Shown here: one piece after another, positions 23,975 to 32,718 of the stretch | Layout of the letters: every line of letters begins with the position of its first letter | Numbering within the stretch: position 1 is the first letter of the stretch | Source: an uncultured Acidobacteriia bacterium | GTDB lineage: Bacteria; Acidobacteriota; Terriglobia; Bryobacterales; Bryobacteraceae | Length of the DNA: 64,000 nt | Assembly: GCA_903881085.1 (NCBI GenBank) | Contig: CAIRSA010000473.1 | Span: 1 to 64,000, forward strand | Direction of reading: 5' to 3' | Translations under genes and position numbers: made by a program | The notes under the pieces: model-generated | The model's database searches: none | Told to the model about the DNA's origin: nothing | Seen by the model: only the letters and a program-made list of their open reading frames with translations

Positions 23975-26900
23975 TCAAAACATGTATTTCAAGGCGAGTT
24001 GTATAACCCGGGGATTGCCTGCACCCAGGATGCGCCCGAAGTTGCCGTTCGACACGTTGGCCGTCGGACTGTTCAGGTTGGCGTGATTCAGGATATTGAA
24101 GAACTCCGAGCGGAACTGTAGGCGGTGCCCTTCGCGGATCGGAATGTTCTTCATCGCGCCCATGTCGAGATTGCTGCGGAAAGGTCCTCGCAGAATATTG
24201 CGGCCCGCATTGCCGAACGTGCCGGCGGGGTTTTGCGCGAATGCTGCGGTATTGAAATACTGCTGGATCTGGTCTGCCTTCGACCGGCCATCGGGCAGGC
24301 GCCAGTCTCCCACGACGTTTGGCCGGTCGTTGTTTATCGCAGTGCCGGAATTATCCCGGCCCGATACGATCGTGAACGGCCCGGCGCTGTTCAATGTGAG
24401 GATGCCGTTGAGTTCCCAGCCACCCGCGATCTGGCGCACAAGACGGGACTGCTGTTTGAATGCGGGGGCCTGGTAGATCGCCGACGCCACCAGGCGGTGC
24501 GGCACATCCTGATTCGACGGGCCTTTTTCCGCGTCGCGGTTAAAGGGGTTTTGCGAAGCGGCGCCATCGCCTGAGCCGCTATCGAGAAACTTGCTGAACG
24601 TATAGTTGGCCAGCACCGTCATCCCTTTCGACAACCTGCGGTTCGCCGTGAGTTGCAGCGAATGATACGTGGAGTTGCCGGTCGCCGAATAGTCGGTGAT
24701 GGACGAGTACGACGGATAATAAAGCCGGCGCGCATCGACCGTTCTGCCCGGCGCACCAAATACTGCGGGATTCAATTCATTTTGCACGAACAGGTGGTTG
24801 GCCTTCGAACCTACGTAGGCCGCGGTAGTAACCCAGCCTTTCACTTCCTGCTGCAAAGCAAGATTCCACTGCTGCGAAACCTCGTTGCGCATATCCGGAT
24901 TCCATTGCGTGACGTTGAGCGGCAGAATGAACTTGTAGGCTGCAATATCCTTGCTGCTGGAGGGCGCCACAAACGGAAACGGATTGCCGGTATCGGAGTA
25001 TGGGTTCGCCAAACCTCCCGATGGATTTTGCACCGCCAATTTAAGCGAGAACGGCTGGTTGTTCGAGATCTGATTGTTGGCCTGCTGGCGGACCTGCGAA
25101 TAAAACACGCCGTAGCCGCCACGGAAGCTGGTCTTGCCTTTACCCGTTGGGTCGAAGGCAAAGCCGAATCGCGGGCCCCAATCGTTCATCTGGTTTCCGT
25201 AGGTAGCGGCGGGAACACCCTGGTCGCCTGGGAATACATAGCCTTTGGGTGCATTCGGGAACACAGTCGACTGCTGTCCCAGGCGGACCTGGGCAAAGCG
25301 GTTGTCCGGATCGCTGAAGGGGAAGAACGGATCCCAGCGCAGACCCAGGTTGAGGGTCAGTCGGCGTGAAAGCTTCCAGTCATCCTGCACGAAAGCGGCG
25401 AATTCAGTGGTGCGGGGCCGATTGGCAAGCGGCGCGATCTGCGTGAATGAGGTGGGCAGGCCGACAAGCAGGTCGGCCGCAGCGTTGCCGGTAAAGGTTG
25501 CCTGGAACACTACAGCCGGATCGGTCTGGAAGTTCTCCTGCAAGTTCAGGACATTGCGCCGCACATCGGCGCCTATGCGCAGAAAATGAGAACCGAACGT
25601 TAAGCTCAACGAATCGGAAAACTGGAAGTTTTTGCGGTAGTGATGCAGCGGATAGCGGGCCTGTGGCTGAAAGTAGCCGGCGACGTTGGTATCGAAGCCA
25701 ACCACCGTATCCTGCGGCCAGGCGCGCACAAAACCGGCGCCGAAATCGGTCCAACTCTTGTTGCCCGGCACCACCGGCAACTGGTCGCGGTTGATTTCGT
25801 TGTAACTGAAGGTCAACGTGTTGATCATCTTCGGCGAAATGATCCACGAGTCCGTACCTACCGCGCTCCAGTTGCGGTACTGGATCAGCGCGAGAAATCC
25901 TGGCAACGTAACGTTATTCGCGGCCTGGTAATTGTCGCTGGTACTGTACAGCATGCGGCCTGAGAGGCGGTTGTTTTCGCTTAGCGTATGGTCGAGCTTT
26001 GCCACCACCTGGCCGTCGTCAATCTTCTGCTGGCTGGCGAACGAATACTGGTTGAGATCGCGGTTGGGAAGCGGAACAAACGCATCCAGGAACTTCTGCG
26101 CCGGCTGACTCAAGCGTGACGCCGGAATAATGCTGTTGGGGAAGGTGCCGCCGAGCGGATCCTTCAGGGGCGTCTTCAGCCCGGACGCAGACCAGTCGCC
26201 CTTGCGCTGCGCTGCGGTAAGCACCGTGGGGTTGAGTGCACCCGGTGTGCTGCGCTCGCTGGTTTTCTGGTAGGAGGCGAAGAAGAAGGTCTTATCGCGC
26301 CGGATAGGGCCGCCCACCGTGCCGCCAAACTGATTGCGCTTGAACGGTGGCACCGAATTCGAAAAGAAATTGCGCGCGTTGAAGTGCTCATTGCGCAGGA
26401 ACTCGAAGAGCGTTCCGTGCAGCTTGTTTGTGCCTGAGCGGGTGACGGCATTCATAATAGCGCCGGCATTACGGCCGCGGTCGGCGGCATAGCTGCTGGT
26501 CTGCAGGCTGAACTCCTCCAGCGCGTCGGGATTGGGAAATACTGACGGCGTGTTGAAATACGGATCGTGATTGTCGGCTCCGTCGAGCGTGTAGTTATTC
26601 GTATTTGAGCGCGAACCGTTAATGGAGACAGAATCGTTCTGTTCCTGCCCGGCCGTCACCACGCCGCCTGAGCCCGCCACCAGATACTGCAATTGCAGCG
26701 GATTGCGGCCATTGAGCGGCAGATCCACGATGCGCGCCGAATCGATCACTTCCTTCAATGAACCCGACCTGGTCTCGACCTGCGAGCCCTCCGCCTCCAC
26801 AGTAACCGACTCGCTTACCGCGCCGACTGTCATGGAAAAGTTCACCTGGCGGTTTTCGTCCACTTGGACCTGAATGTTGTCCTGCACGGCCGTTTTGAAT

Positions 26901-27151
26901 CCGGCCGCCTCCACTTTCAGGCGATATGTTCCGTTGGTGAGTTGCGAGATCGTGTAATTGCCTGCAGGTCCAGTGGAAACTTGCCTTACCGATCCGGTCT
27001 CCTTATTGATTGCAGTGACGGTGACCGAGGTGATGGCTCCTCCACTCGAATCGGTGACGATACCAAACATAGTCACGCTGCCTTGGCCAAACGCCAGCGC
27101 TTCAAGCAGCATCAGCAAAGATGTCAAAGAAACCAAACGTGGGAGTCTCAT
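23975..27151 (-). CDS. Oar-like TonB-dependent receptor
   Basis: 1058 residues: signal peptide, regulatory-like domain (about 22-105), plug (VDLPLNGRNPLQLQYL near 140) and a beta barrel ending LALKYMF. It is the first gene of a five-gene minus-strand unit (receptor, sulfatase, receptor, DUF1552, DUF1592) and lies divergent from a membrane-anchored winged-helix regulator, with two palindromes in the 119-base gap between them. Confidence 0.9.
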   Translation of the reverse strand: MRLPRLVSLTSLLMLLEALAFGQGSVTMFGIVTDSSGGAITSVTVTAINKETGSVRQVSTGPAGNYTISQLTNGTYRLKVEAAGFKTAVQDNIQVQVDENRQVNFSMTVGAVSESVTVEAEGSQVETRSGSLKEVIDSARIVDLPLNGRNPLQLQYLVAGSGGVVTAGQEQNDSVSINGSRSNTNNYTLDGADNHDPYFNTPSVFPNPDALEEFSLQTSSYAADRGRNAGAIMNAVTRSGTNKLHGTLFEFLRNEHFNARNFFSNSVPPFKRNQFGGTVGGPIRRDKTFFFASYQKTSERSTPGALNPTVLTAAQRKGDWSASGLKTPLKDPLGGTFPNSIIPASRLSQPAQKFLDAFVPLPNRDLNQYSFASQQKIDDGQVVAKLDHTLSENNRLSGRMLYSTSDNYQAANNVTLPGFLALIQYRNWSAVGTDSWIISPKMINTLTFSYNEINRDQLPVVPGNKSWTDFGAGFVRAWPQDTVVGFDTNVAGYFQPQARYPLHHYRKNFQFSDSLSLTFGSHFLRIGADVRRNVLNLQENFQTDPAVVFQATFTGNAAADLLVGLPTSFTQIAPLANRPRTTEFAAFVQDDWKLSRRLTLNLGLRWDPFFPFSDPDNRFAQVRLGQQSTVFPNAPKGYVFPGDQGVPAATYGNQMNDWGPRFGFAFDPTGKGKTSFRGGYGVFYSQVRQQANNQISNNQPFSLKLAVQNPSGGLANPYSDTGNPFPFVAPSSSKDIAAYKFILPLNVTQWNPDMRNEVSQQWNLALQQEVKGWVTTAAYVGSKANHLFVQNELNPAVFGAPGRTVDARRLYYPSYSSITDYSATGNSTYHSLQLTANRRLSKGMTVLANYTFSKFLDSGSGDGAASQNPFNRDAEKGPSNQDVPHRLVASAIYQAPAFKQQSRLVRQIAGGWELNGILTLNSAGPFTIVSGRDNSGTAINNDRPNVVGDWRLPDGRSKADQIQQYFNTAAFAQNPAGTFGNAGRNILRGPFRSNLDMGAMKNIPIREGHRLQFRSEFFNILNHANLNSPTANVSNGNFGRILGAGNPRVIQLALKYMF

Positions 27152-27193
27152 GAGAAAGGTCCTTTTCAGGCGGTTGAAAGAATGCGCCGTCTA

Positions 27194-27205
27194 TGAGTAT
27201 ACTCA
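27194..27205. promoter_or_regulatory. 12-bp palindrome in the receptor/regulator gap
   Basis: TGAGTATACTCA is a perfect 12-bp palindrome 43 bases before the receptor start at 27151 and 66 before the regulator start at 27271. Candidate operator of the regulator. Confidence 0.4.
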
Positions 27206-27225
27206 GGGGGTCAGAAAAGTGCTGA

Positions 27226-27250
27226 GAATCACTGTTAAGGCATGTGATTC
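27226..27250. promoter_or_regulatory. Spaced inverted repeat in the receptor/regulator gap
   Basis: GAATCAC (27226-27232) and GTGATTC (27244-27250) are perfect 7-base arms with 18 bases between their centres, about two helical turns. It lies 21 bases before the regulator ATG and may be an operator for autoregulation. Confidence 0.45.
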
Positions 27251-27270
27251 ACAGATACTTTCCCTTTTGA

Positions 27271-28539
27271 ATGTATGAGATAACCAATAGCGACCCGGAG
27301 ATCGAGGCAGACGAGCGATGGCAATTGGCGCAACGCATTGCACGCTGGGAAGCCTTTCGGCGAGCTCCCCGGCTCCGTTCGTTTCTGCTCTTCGTGGTGG
27401 AAAAAGCAGTTCGCAACCAGCATGCCGAATTGACCGAATACATCATTGGCCGCGAAGTCTTCGAGCGGCCCGTCTCTTTCCACCCGGCGGACGATTCACT
27501 GGTCCGCACCTCGGCGCGCCAGTTACGCGCCAAACTACACGACTACTTCGAAACCGAAGGGCGCAACGAACCGCTCCTGCTCGAGATCCCCAAGGGCTCC
27601 TATGTCCCCGAGTTTGTAGAGCGCACGCCGGCGGAGTCCCAACCTGTCCAGCCTCTCTCGGTGCCGGCCGACAAGGGGCGGAATTCCGGCTTTCTCATCG
27701 CGCTCTGCTTGGTGCTTGCGCTGGCTGCTGCCGTGGGCTGGCTGCGCAACCCTTTCCAGTTGAAAGACCGTACCAAGGTGCGCAGTCTGGTGAATGCCCT
27801 GTTCCCCCCAAAAGGCACGGAGTTGAATGTAGTGCTGGTGGACTCCGCGCTGGTGGTTGTCAATTCCCTGCGCAAGGATCGGATCACGCTCGACGAATAC
27901 ATCCGCCACGAAGAGCAGAAACCTGTTGAAGGGCTGATGGCCGTGCCGGGTGGGGCCTCCCCGGCGACCTTTCCCGGCGGGCGGTTGATCACCAGTTATC
28001 GGGACGCCATCTTCCTCAGCCAGATGGTGGAACTGGGTACAGTGGAGTCGTGGAAGGTTGTGCCCCATCACAGCCGCCTGATGCAGTCGCGCGATTTTCG
28101 GAACGGGAACTTCGTGCTCCTGGGAAGTACATGGTCGAATCCCTGGACGATGCTGTTTGAAGACCACTGCAATTTCCGATTTGCTCGCGACGAAAGCAGC
28201 GGGCTGTTCGGAATCCGCAACACAGCACCGCGCAGTGGGGAACTTTCATTTTACACTTCCACCGCGGAACAGGGCCGCAACGGTACCTCGTATGCAAGAG
28301 TCGCCGCTGTGCCCAACTTGTCGGGTACCGGCAAGGTGTTGCTGATCTCCGGCCTCTACTCGGAAAGCACCGAGGGCGCGTCGGAAGCTGTGCTGGCGCC
28401 GGACTTTCTGCAAGCTGTGGAGCGAATGATCCCTGCCGAACAGATTACGCAAGCAAAAAGCCTCGAGTTGCTGCTCGAGTTACACAGCGTGGAAGGTGCG
28501 GTTCGCGAGCGCAAGTTGCTCTCGGCGCGCGTCAAATAG
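27271..28539 (+). CDS. Membrane-anchored winged-helix regulator
   Basis: The 422-residue protein has an N-terminal DNA-binding-like domain of about 110 residues (LRSFLLFVVEKAV, LTEYIIGREVFERP, SLVRTSARQLRAKLHDYF, LEIPKGSYVPEF), one membrane segment (residues 140-157) and a C-terminal part of about 260 residues, probably outside the inner membrane. This layout recalls CadC/ToxR, but the DNA-binding family is different and, as far as I know, uncharacterised. It diverges from the receptor/sulfatase/DUF1592 unit, so it likely senses its glycan. A relic of the same family lies at 15146-15247. Confidence 0.65.
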   Translation: MYEITNSDPEIEADERWQLAQRIARWEAFRRAPRLRSFLLFVVEKAVRNQHAELTEYIIGREVFERPVSFHPADDSLVRTSARQLRAKLHDYFETEGRNEPLLLEIPKGSYVPEFVERTPAESQPVQPLSVPADKGRNSGFLIALCLVLALAAAVGWLRNPFQLKDRTKVRSLVNALFPPKGTELNVVLVDSALVVVNSLRKDRITLDEYIRHEEQKPVEGLMAVPGGASPATFPGGRLITSYRDAIFLSQMVELGTVESWKVVPHHSRLMQSRDFRNGNFVLLGSTWSNPWTMLFEDHCNFRFARDESSGLFGIRNTAPRSGELSFYTSTAEQGRNGTSYARVAAVPNLSGTGKVLLISGLYSESTEGASEAVLAPDFLQAVERMIPAEQITQAKSLELLLELHSVEGAVRERKLLSARVK

Positions 28540-28699
28540 GAGCCCGCGTTGATTGGTTCCCGTCTTCGTCCGTTTCGTTTTTGCGCCAACACACCACCGG
28601 GTGATCGGGTTAACGACCAATCTGATCTCGCTTTGAAACCAGTTGCTAAAACCGCGGCTTGTGTTGCTGAGGCCGTGGCAAAACCTGGACAATGAGGAT

Positions 28700-29188
28700 A
28701 TGGCGACCTCCTACTCTACTTCTTTCACCCGTCGGTCAGCGCTTAGCGGGCCATTTGGGTTGCTTGGGCTGCTCACAGGCTGCTCCAGTGGTTTATCGGG
28801 ATGGAACCAGGCCGATCTGATCGAGCCGAAAGTGCTGTCGCAACGGTTGAGTGGAAATAGCGACGGGAAGCCCGCGTTGTTTCATGTCGGCTTTCCCTTT
28901 CTTTACCGGAGCAAACATATTCCAGGCTCTCTTTATGCAGGTCCTGGAAACTACCCGGACGGCCTCGAGGCTCTGAAGAAAGCGGTGTCCTCGCTTCCGA
29001 AGACCCAGGAAATCGTCATCTATTGCGGTTGTTGCCCGTGGGCTAACTGTCCCAATATGAAGCCGGCTTTTGCTCTGTTGAAACAGTTGGGGTTCACGCA
29101 GGCGAAGGCGCTGATGATCGAGACTAATATTTCGAAGGATTGGATCCAAATGGGTTATCCAATTGAAAACGGAACGGCCGCCTCATAG
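28700..29188 (+). CDS. Rhodanese-like lipoprotein
   Basis: 162 residues from ATG 28700 (GAGG before it; the in-frame extension to 28643 lacks support). An N-terminal lipobox LLTGC near residue 29 marks it as a lipoprotein, with a preceding TRRSAL. The rhodanese domain follows (LFHVGFPFLYRSKHIPGSLYAG, then VIYCGCCPWANCPNMKPA, with the catalytic Cys in CGCCPW). It should transfer or handle sulfane sulfur at the cell envelope. The 160 bases between it and the regulator before it show no gene. Confidence 0.85.
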   Translation: MATSYSTSFTRRSALSGPFGLLGLLTGCSSGLSGWNQADLIEPKVLSQRLSGNSDGKPALFHVGFPFLYRSKHIPGSLYAGPGNYPDGLEALKKAVSSLPKTQEIVIYCGCCPWANCPNMKPAFALLKQLGFTQAKALMIETNISKDWIQMGYPIENGTAAS

Positions 29189-29481
29189 TCAGGTCCCTTA
29201 TCATCTGGTTGCATCAAGCCTCCGCACGGCCTCTGCACTGCGTCCACGCTGCCTTCGCGCAGTGTCCGCATGGAAAGTGCGAACCGAGTGGACATCCCGG
29301 CTGCACCTCCATGGGACCAACGGCATTTCGAGTTCCTGATGCGAGAATTGCATACCGGTTTTCCCAACCACGCAGGTTCTGCACGAAAACTGTCATTCGT
29401 CCGCACCATAGCTTGCCTTCGTCGTCCGATAAGTCTTTGTAAATCAATGAGTTGTCTAGATAGTCGCTAAGCCCTTGGAAT
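29189..29481. other. Non-coding stretch without a recognised gene
   Basis: About 300 bases between the rhodanese and DUF2202 genes. Open frames exist on both strands but none has family motifs, a ribosome site or a signal peptide. Only the sigma-54-like element at its end (29482-29497) is recognisable. Confidence 0.5.
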
Positions 29482-29497
29482 TGGCGCGGCAGTTGCA
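29482..29497 (+). promoter_or_regulatory. Candidate sigma-54 promoter of the DUF2202 gene
   Basis: TGGCGCG at 29482-29488, four bases, then TTGCA at 29493-29497 give GG-N10-GC spacing and a perfect -12 half. It is 45 bases before ATG 29543. Confidence 0.6.
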
Positions 29498-29542
29498 TTT
29501 GCTCATGGCGAAGTCATGAAAATCAAGACCGAGGAGCAAATC

Positions 29543-30124
29543 ATGAAAAACCAATTATTCGATCGCAGACAGTTCGCGGGTAGTTTAGCACCGGTGCTGT
29601 TTGCGTTTGCGGCGCCCGCGATGGCGCAGAGCTGGTATCGCGTCAACGGACCTGGAACAGGAACACCGGTGGCTGTTGTGCCGGTCACCGCGGAAGAGGT
29701 GCGCTGGCTGGCCTACATGCGGGAAGAGGAGAAGTTGGCGCGCGATGTCTACGAGCAGCTCCTTGCCAAATGGGGCTTGAGTATCTTCCGCAACATCGCA
29801 ATGAGCGAGGAGCAGCACCACACGGCGATTGGGACTCTGCTTGTGCGCTACAGCGTGCCGGATCCTGCGCTGAACAAGCCGACCGGCGTTTACGTAGACG
29901 CCAAACTGGCCGCATTGTACAGCCAGTTGATGGCCAAGGGTCTGCAATCAGCAAAGGATGCGCTGGAGGTGGGCGTGTTGATTGAGAAGACCGACATCGC
30001 CGATCTGGAGGCCGCGCTCAAATCCACTGTGAAGCTGGACATCAAGCGGGTGTACACGAACCTGATGAACGGCTCGTACAACCACCTTGAGGCGTTCGAA
30101 ACGACGCTTGAGATCACAGCCTGA
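29543..30124 (+). CDS. DUF2202 ferritin-like periplasmic protein
   Basis: 193 residues from ATG 29543 (GAGGAG 8 bases upstream). A Tat-type signal (DRRQFAG...) is followed by a four-helix ferritin-like domain with LAYMREEEKLARDVYEQL and AMSEEQHHTAIGTLL, where E-x-x-x-x-R and EEQHH could bind metal. DUF2202 has no proven reaction; iron or redox storage is the likely role. A sigma-54-like promoter lies just upstream, and no related gene is adjacent. Confidence 0.85.
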   Translation: MKNQLFDRRQFAGSLAPVLFAFAAPAMAQSWYRVNGPGTGTPVAVVPVTAEEVRWLAYMREEEKLARDVYEQLLAKWGLSIFRNIAMSEEQHHTAIGTLLVRYSVPDPALNKPTGVYVDAKLAALYSQLMAKGLQSAKDALEVGVLIEKTDIADLEAALKSTVKLDIKRVYTNLMNGSYNHLEAFETTLEITA

Positions 30125-30190
30125 GAGCAGAGCACGACACTTTAGGTGCCTACCTCTTTCGCCTTATGGGTGTCATTGTTGGCGGTTTTA

Positions 30191-30205
30191 CGTCGAGACT
30201 CGACG
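30191..30205. terminator. Short perfect hairpin between converging genes
   Basis: CGTCGA-GAC-TCGACG forms a 6-bp stem with a 3-base loop, midway between the ends of the DUF2202 gene (+) and the small ORF (-). There is a T-run on one side (GGTTTTA before it), so it may stop transcription from the minus strand. Confidence 0.35.
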
Positions 30206-30222
30206 TTGCAGGTGTTGGCCAT

Positions 30223-30309
30223 TCAAGTCTGAACTCCAAATCTCGGCAGCACCCAACGCAGCAGGATCACGTAGGCCGCCAACAGTAGAATTCCATAGTA
30301 ATCAGACAT
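30223..30309 (-). CDS. 28-residue membrane micropeptide
   Basis: ATG 30309 opens MSDYYGILLLAAYVILLRW and the frame ends 28 residues later (VLPRFGVQT, TGA). AAAGGA lies 9 bases before the ATG and the ORF starts 13 bases after the TlpA-like stop, so it is likely co-transcribed. It has one hydrophobic helix followed by a short basic/Pro end, LPRFGV. I have seen such short ORFs with similar endings in other bacteria but cannot name a family. Confidence 0.55.
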   Translation of the reverse strand: MSDYYGILLLAAYVILLRWVLPRFGVQT

Positions 30310-30322
30310 TGTGCATTATCCT

Positions 30323-30862
30323 TTAAGGTTCCGTAGACAGCCTGGCGAAATCTTCCCGCACCGTTGCTTCACTGACCATGCCGGAGTACACTTTCGCTAC
30401 CTTCCCTTGCTTGTCCACGAGGAAGGATATCGGCAACGACTCAATTGTGGCGACGAATGGAGACGACGGTGGCGGCAACAAGACCGGGTAGTTGATCCCG
30501 GCCGATTGTGCAAACTGCCGGATCACGCCGTTGTCCCCCTCATCCATCGCAACGCCAACGATGTCCAGTTCCGGCACACTCTTCGCCAGCCGAATGAAGC
30601 CCGGGATCTCCTCGCGGCAAGGAGGACACCAAGTGGCCCAAAAATTCACCATAACCACTCGCCCGCGATGAGCAGAAATGCTCCATTCCGTTCCGCTTAG
30701 ATCAGGCATTGAGAAATCAAGCATGTCTTTGCGGCTGCCAGCCGTTTTCACTCCGCTGCTCTGATGCCCAATGGGCGGGGAAAACGTGAACGCGATGGCT
30801 CCAAGCGCTATTAACAACACGGCAATCTGGCCGATCCGGGCAGGCTTCAAGTATTCGGGCAT
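30323..30862 (-). CDS. TlpA-like membrane-anchored thioredoxin
   Basis: 179 residues: N-terminal anchor (IAVLLIALGAIAFTF), then a TlpA/AhpC-TSA thioredoxin fold with NFWATWCPPCREEIPGF (WCPPC active site, about residue 80) and the cis-Pro segment LPISFLVDKQGKV. It likely reduces periplasmic disulfides, for example in cytochrome maturation. It diverges from a MauE-like fusion gene and is followed by the 28-residue ORF. Confidence 0.9.
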   Translation of the reverse strand: MPEYLKPARIGQIAVLLIALGAIAFTFSPPIGHQSSGVKTAGSRKDMLDFSMPDLSGTEWSISAHRGRVVMVNFWATWCPPCREEIPGFIRLAKSVPELDIVGVAMDEGDNGVIRQFAQSAGINYPVLLPPPSSPFVATIESLPISFLVDKQGKVAKVYSGMVSEATVREDFARLSTEP

Positions 30863-31058
30863 AATATGCTGCTACTGACTATGATTCAGAATCCGCCACT
30901 TGGTGACAAGTGAATTTCACACGATTACTAAACTTCGAGTTTGTGATCGCCTCGACTATCAAACCGTGAGGCTCCAAATTCCAATGAGCCTCTACGCATT
31001 GCGTCATACGTGGTACGCGCCGATTGTGAGATACTCGCTATGTGCAAGAAGCACCTAC

Positions 31059-31991
31059 ATGCCTCCAATAATCTCCTCCATTGGGGCTTCGCGCTCCCCC
31101 AGGTGGAAAGCGATTTCAGGGCGCGTATGCGCATACATTCTCAGTCTTCTTTTCTTCGTCTCGGGAGTTTGGAAGCTGACGGACCTCGACGCCACTGCCG
31201 ATCGCATGGTCGAGTCCCTTGTCCCATCCGCACTAAGCCTGCCTGCTGCGGTTGCCGTGACCGTCTTCGAATTGTTCGCGGCGATCCTGTTGTTGGTCCC
31301 AAAGTACCGGCGATGGGGCGCATGGATTGCCGGGGGAATGCTTGCCGTCTTCATGCTTTACATTGGAGTTCAATACAACCGGCTGCTGGGGCAGGATTGC
31401 AGTTGTTTCCCCTGGATCCGGCGCGTAGTAGGACCGGCATTTTTCGCCGGCGACGCCGCGATGCTCGTTCTTGCCGGATGTGCCGGAATCTGGTCTGACA
31501 GATCCACCGGTTGGCGGCGTGCCGCCGCACTCTTATTCTCCGTGTGTCTGCTGTCGGGCGGATTCTACGCGGTCACGTCAGTGATGCGAAGCGCTTCCGT
31601 TGTCCCGGAGACGGCGATGGTTGACGGCAAACCTCTCAACTTGCGGCAGGGAAGGGTACTCCTGTACTTCTTCGATCCGGACTGCATGCACTGTTTCGCC
31701 ATTGCACAGGAGATGGGGACGCAAGACTGGGGTGACACCCGCATCGTGGCGCTCGCGACGCGCGAGCAGCATCGTGCTTCCTCGTTCGTAAAAGACACAG
31801 GGCTCCCGGCGAGCACTTCTCCAGATACCGAATTGCTGCGGAAGACGTTTCCGTTCACCAATGCGCCTCATGCCGTCGCCTTGGACAACGGAAAAACTGC
31901 CGCGATATTCCATTTCGGAGATATGGACGGCCCTGAGTATTTCCGGGCCCTGCGGTCCCTTGGCATGCTGAAAGTTGCGAAGGTCCGATAA
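31059..31991 (+). CDS. MauE/DoxX-type membrane protein fused to a thioredoxin-like domain
   Basis: 310 residues from ATG 31059; an in-frame extension to 30900 has no support. The N-terminal half has about four membrane segments (SGVWKLTDLDATADRMV, FELFAAILLLV..., GQDCSCFPWIRR), as in MauE/DoxX proteins that pass electrons. The C-terminal 100 residues are thioredoxin-like with FFDPDCMHCF. Thus it may feed reductant to its own redox domain. A divergent TlpA gene supports a thiol-redox role. Start and exact family are uncertain. Confidence 0.7.
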   Translation: MPPIISSIGASRSPRWKAISGRVCAYILSLLFFVSGVWKLTDLDATADRMVESLVPSALSLPAAVAVTVFELFAAILLLVPKYRRWGAWIAGGMLAVFMLYIGVQYNRLLGQDCSCFPWIRRVVGPAFFAGDAAMLVLAGCAGIWSDRSTGWRRAAALLFSVCLLSGGFYAVTSVMRSASVVPETAMVDGKPLNLRQGRVLLYFFDPDCMHCFAIAQEMGTQDWGDTRIVALATREQHRASSFVKDTGLPASTSPDTELLRKTFPFTNAPHAVALDNGKTAAIFHFGDMDGPEYFRALRSLGMLKVAKVR

Positions 31992-32046
31992 CCTGATCAT
32001 CTAACCGACTGGCACATAAACTCCCGCCCTCGCAGCAACGTTGGGA

Positions 32047-32712
32047 TCAAAGCGATCCGTACTTCAGGTATGCCTCTTTCACCGTAACTCCCCGGCGAAG
32101 TTCCTCGCGCATGGAGCCTTCGCGCCGATACACATCTTCGGCCGCTTCCAACACTTTCAGCGTGATCGACTGGGGAATGATCACAACCCCATCGGTGTCG
32201 CCGAAGACAAAGTCTCCGGGATGAATGACTACGTTTCCAATCTGGATTGGGACTTGATATTCCCGAATCTCCCAGCGTCCAACGGAACTCGCGGAACACT
32301 TGAACCGCGCGAACACTGGATAATTCATTGCATTTACAAAATTGACGTCTCGAACGCCGCCATCGATCACAGCTCCATCGCAGCCTCTCTGCCGGGCCGC
32401 CGTGGACATCATTTCTCCCCAATGCGCGCAATCCACACTCCCTCCGCAAGCCCACACGGACACAGTGCCAGGCGTGATGCTATCCAGCATTCGCAGGCGA
32501 GTCTCCGTGTCGTTGCTGGTTGTGTCCGCACACGGATACCCCTGTCCCGTGAACGCAAAGCCCGCCACTTGATCGGCATTTGTGAAGGGTGTAATCACTT
32601 GAGGAAGAACCTGGTGTCGCAGGCCTTCCTTGTCAAGGATGTCGGCAATCGCGCCAGTATAGAGCCGCCGGTATCTTTGGAGAAGGGAATTAGATTCGTC
32701 AGAGCTGGTCAT
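32047..32712 (-). CDS. RraA-like / HMG aldolase family protein
   Basis: 221 residues with the RraA fold landmarks YTGAIADILDKEG, GGSVDCAHWGEMMSTAA, GAVIDGGVRDVN (catalytic Arg-Asp pair GGVRD) and FVFGDTDGVVIIP. The family includes 4-hydroxy-4-methyl-2-oxoglutarate aldolases and the RNase E inhibitor RraA; the intact R-D pair favours an aldolase or oxaloacetate decarboxylase. It is 6 bases behind the OB-like gene. Confidence 0.88.
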   Translation of the reverse strand: MTSSDESNSLLQRYRRLYTGAIADILDKEGLRHQVLPQVITPFTNADQVAGFAFTGQGYPCADTTSNDTETRLRMLDSITPGTVSVWACGGSVDCAHWGEMMSTAARQRGCDGAVIDGGVRDVNFVNAMNYPVFARFKCSASSVGRWEIREYQVPIQIGNVVIHPGDFVFGDTDGVVIIPQSITLKVLEAAEDVYRREGSMREELRRGVTVKEAYLKYGSL

Positions 32713-32718
32713 AACTTT

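Noticed and set aside
29155-29498. Overlapping open frames on both strands between rhodanese and DUF2202 genes
   Set aside because: No ribosome site, signal or family motif; composition is that of shadow frames.
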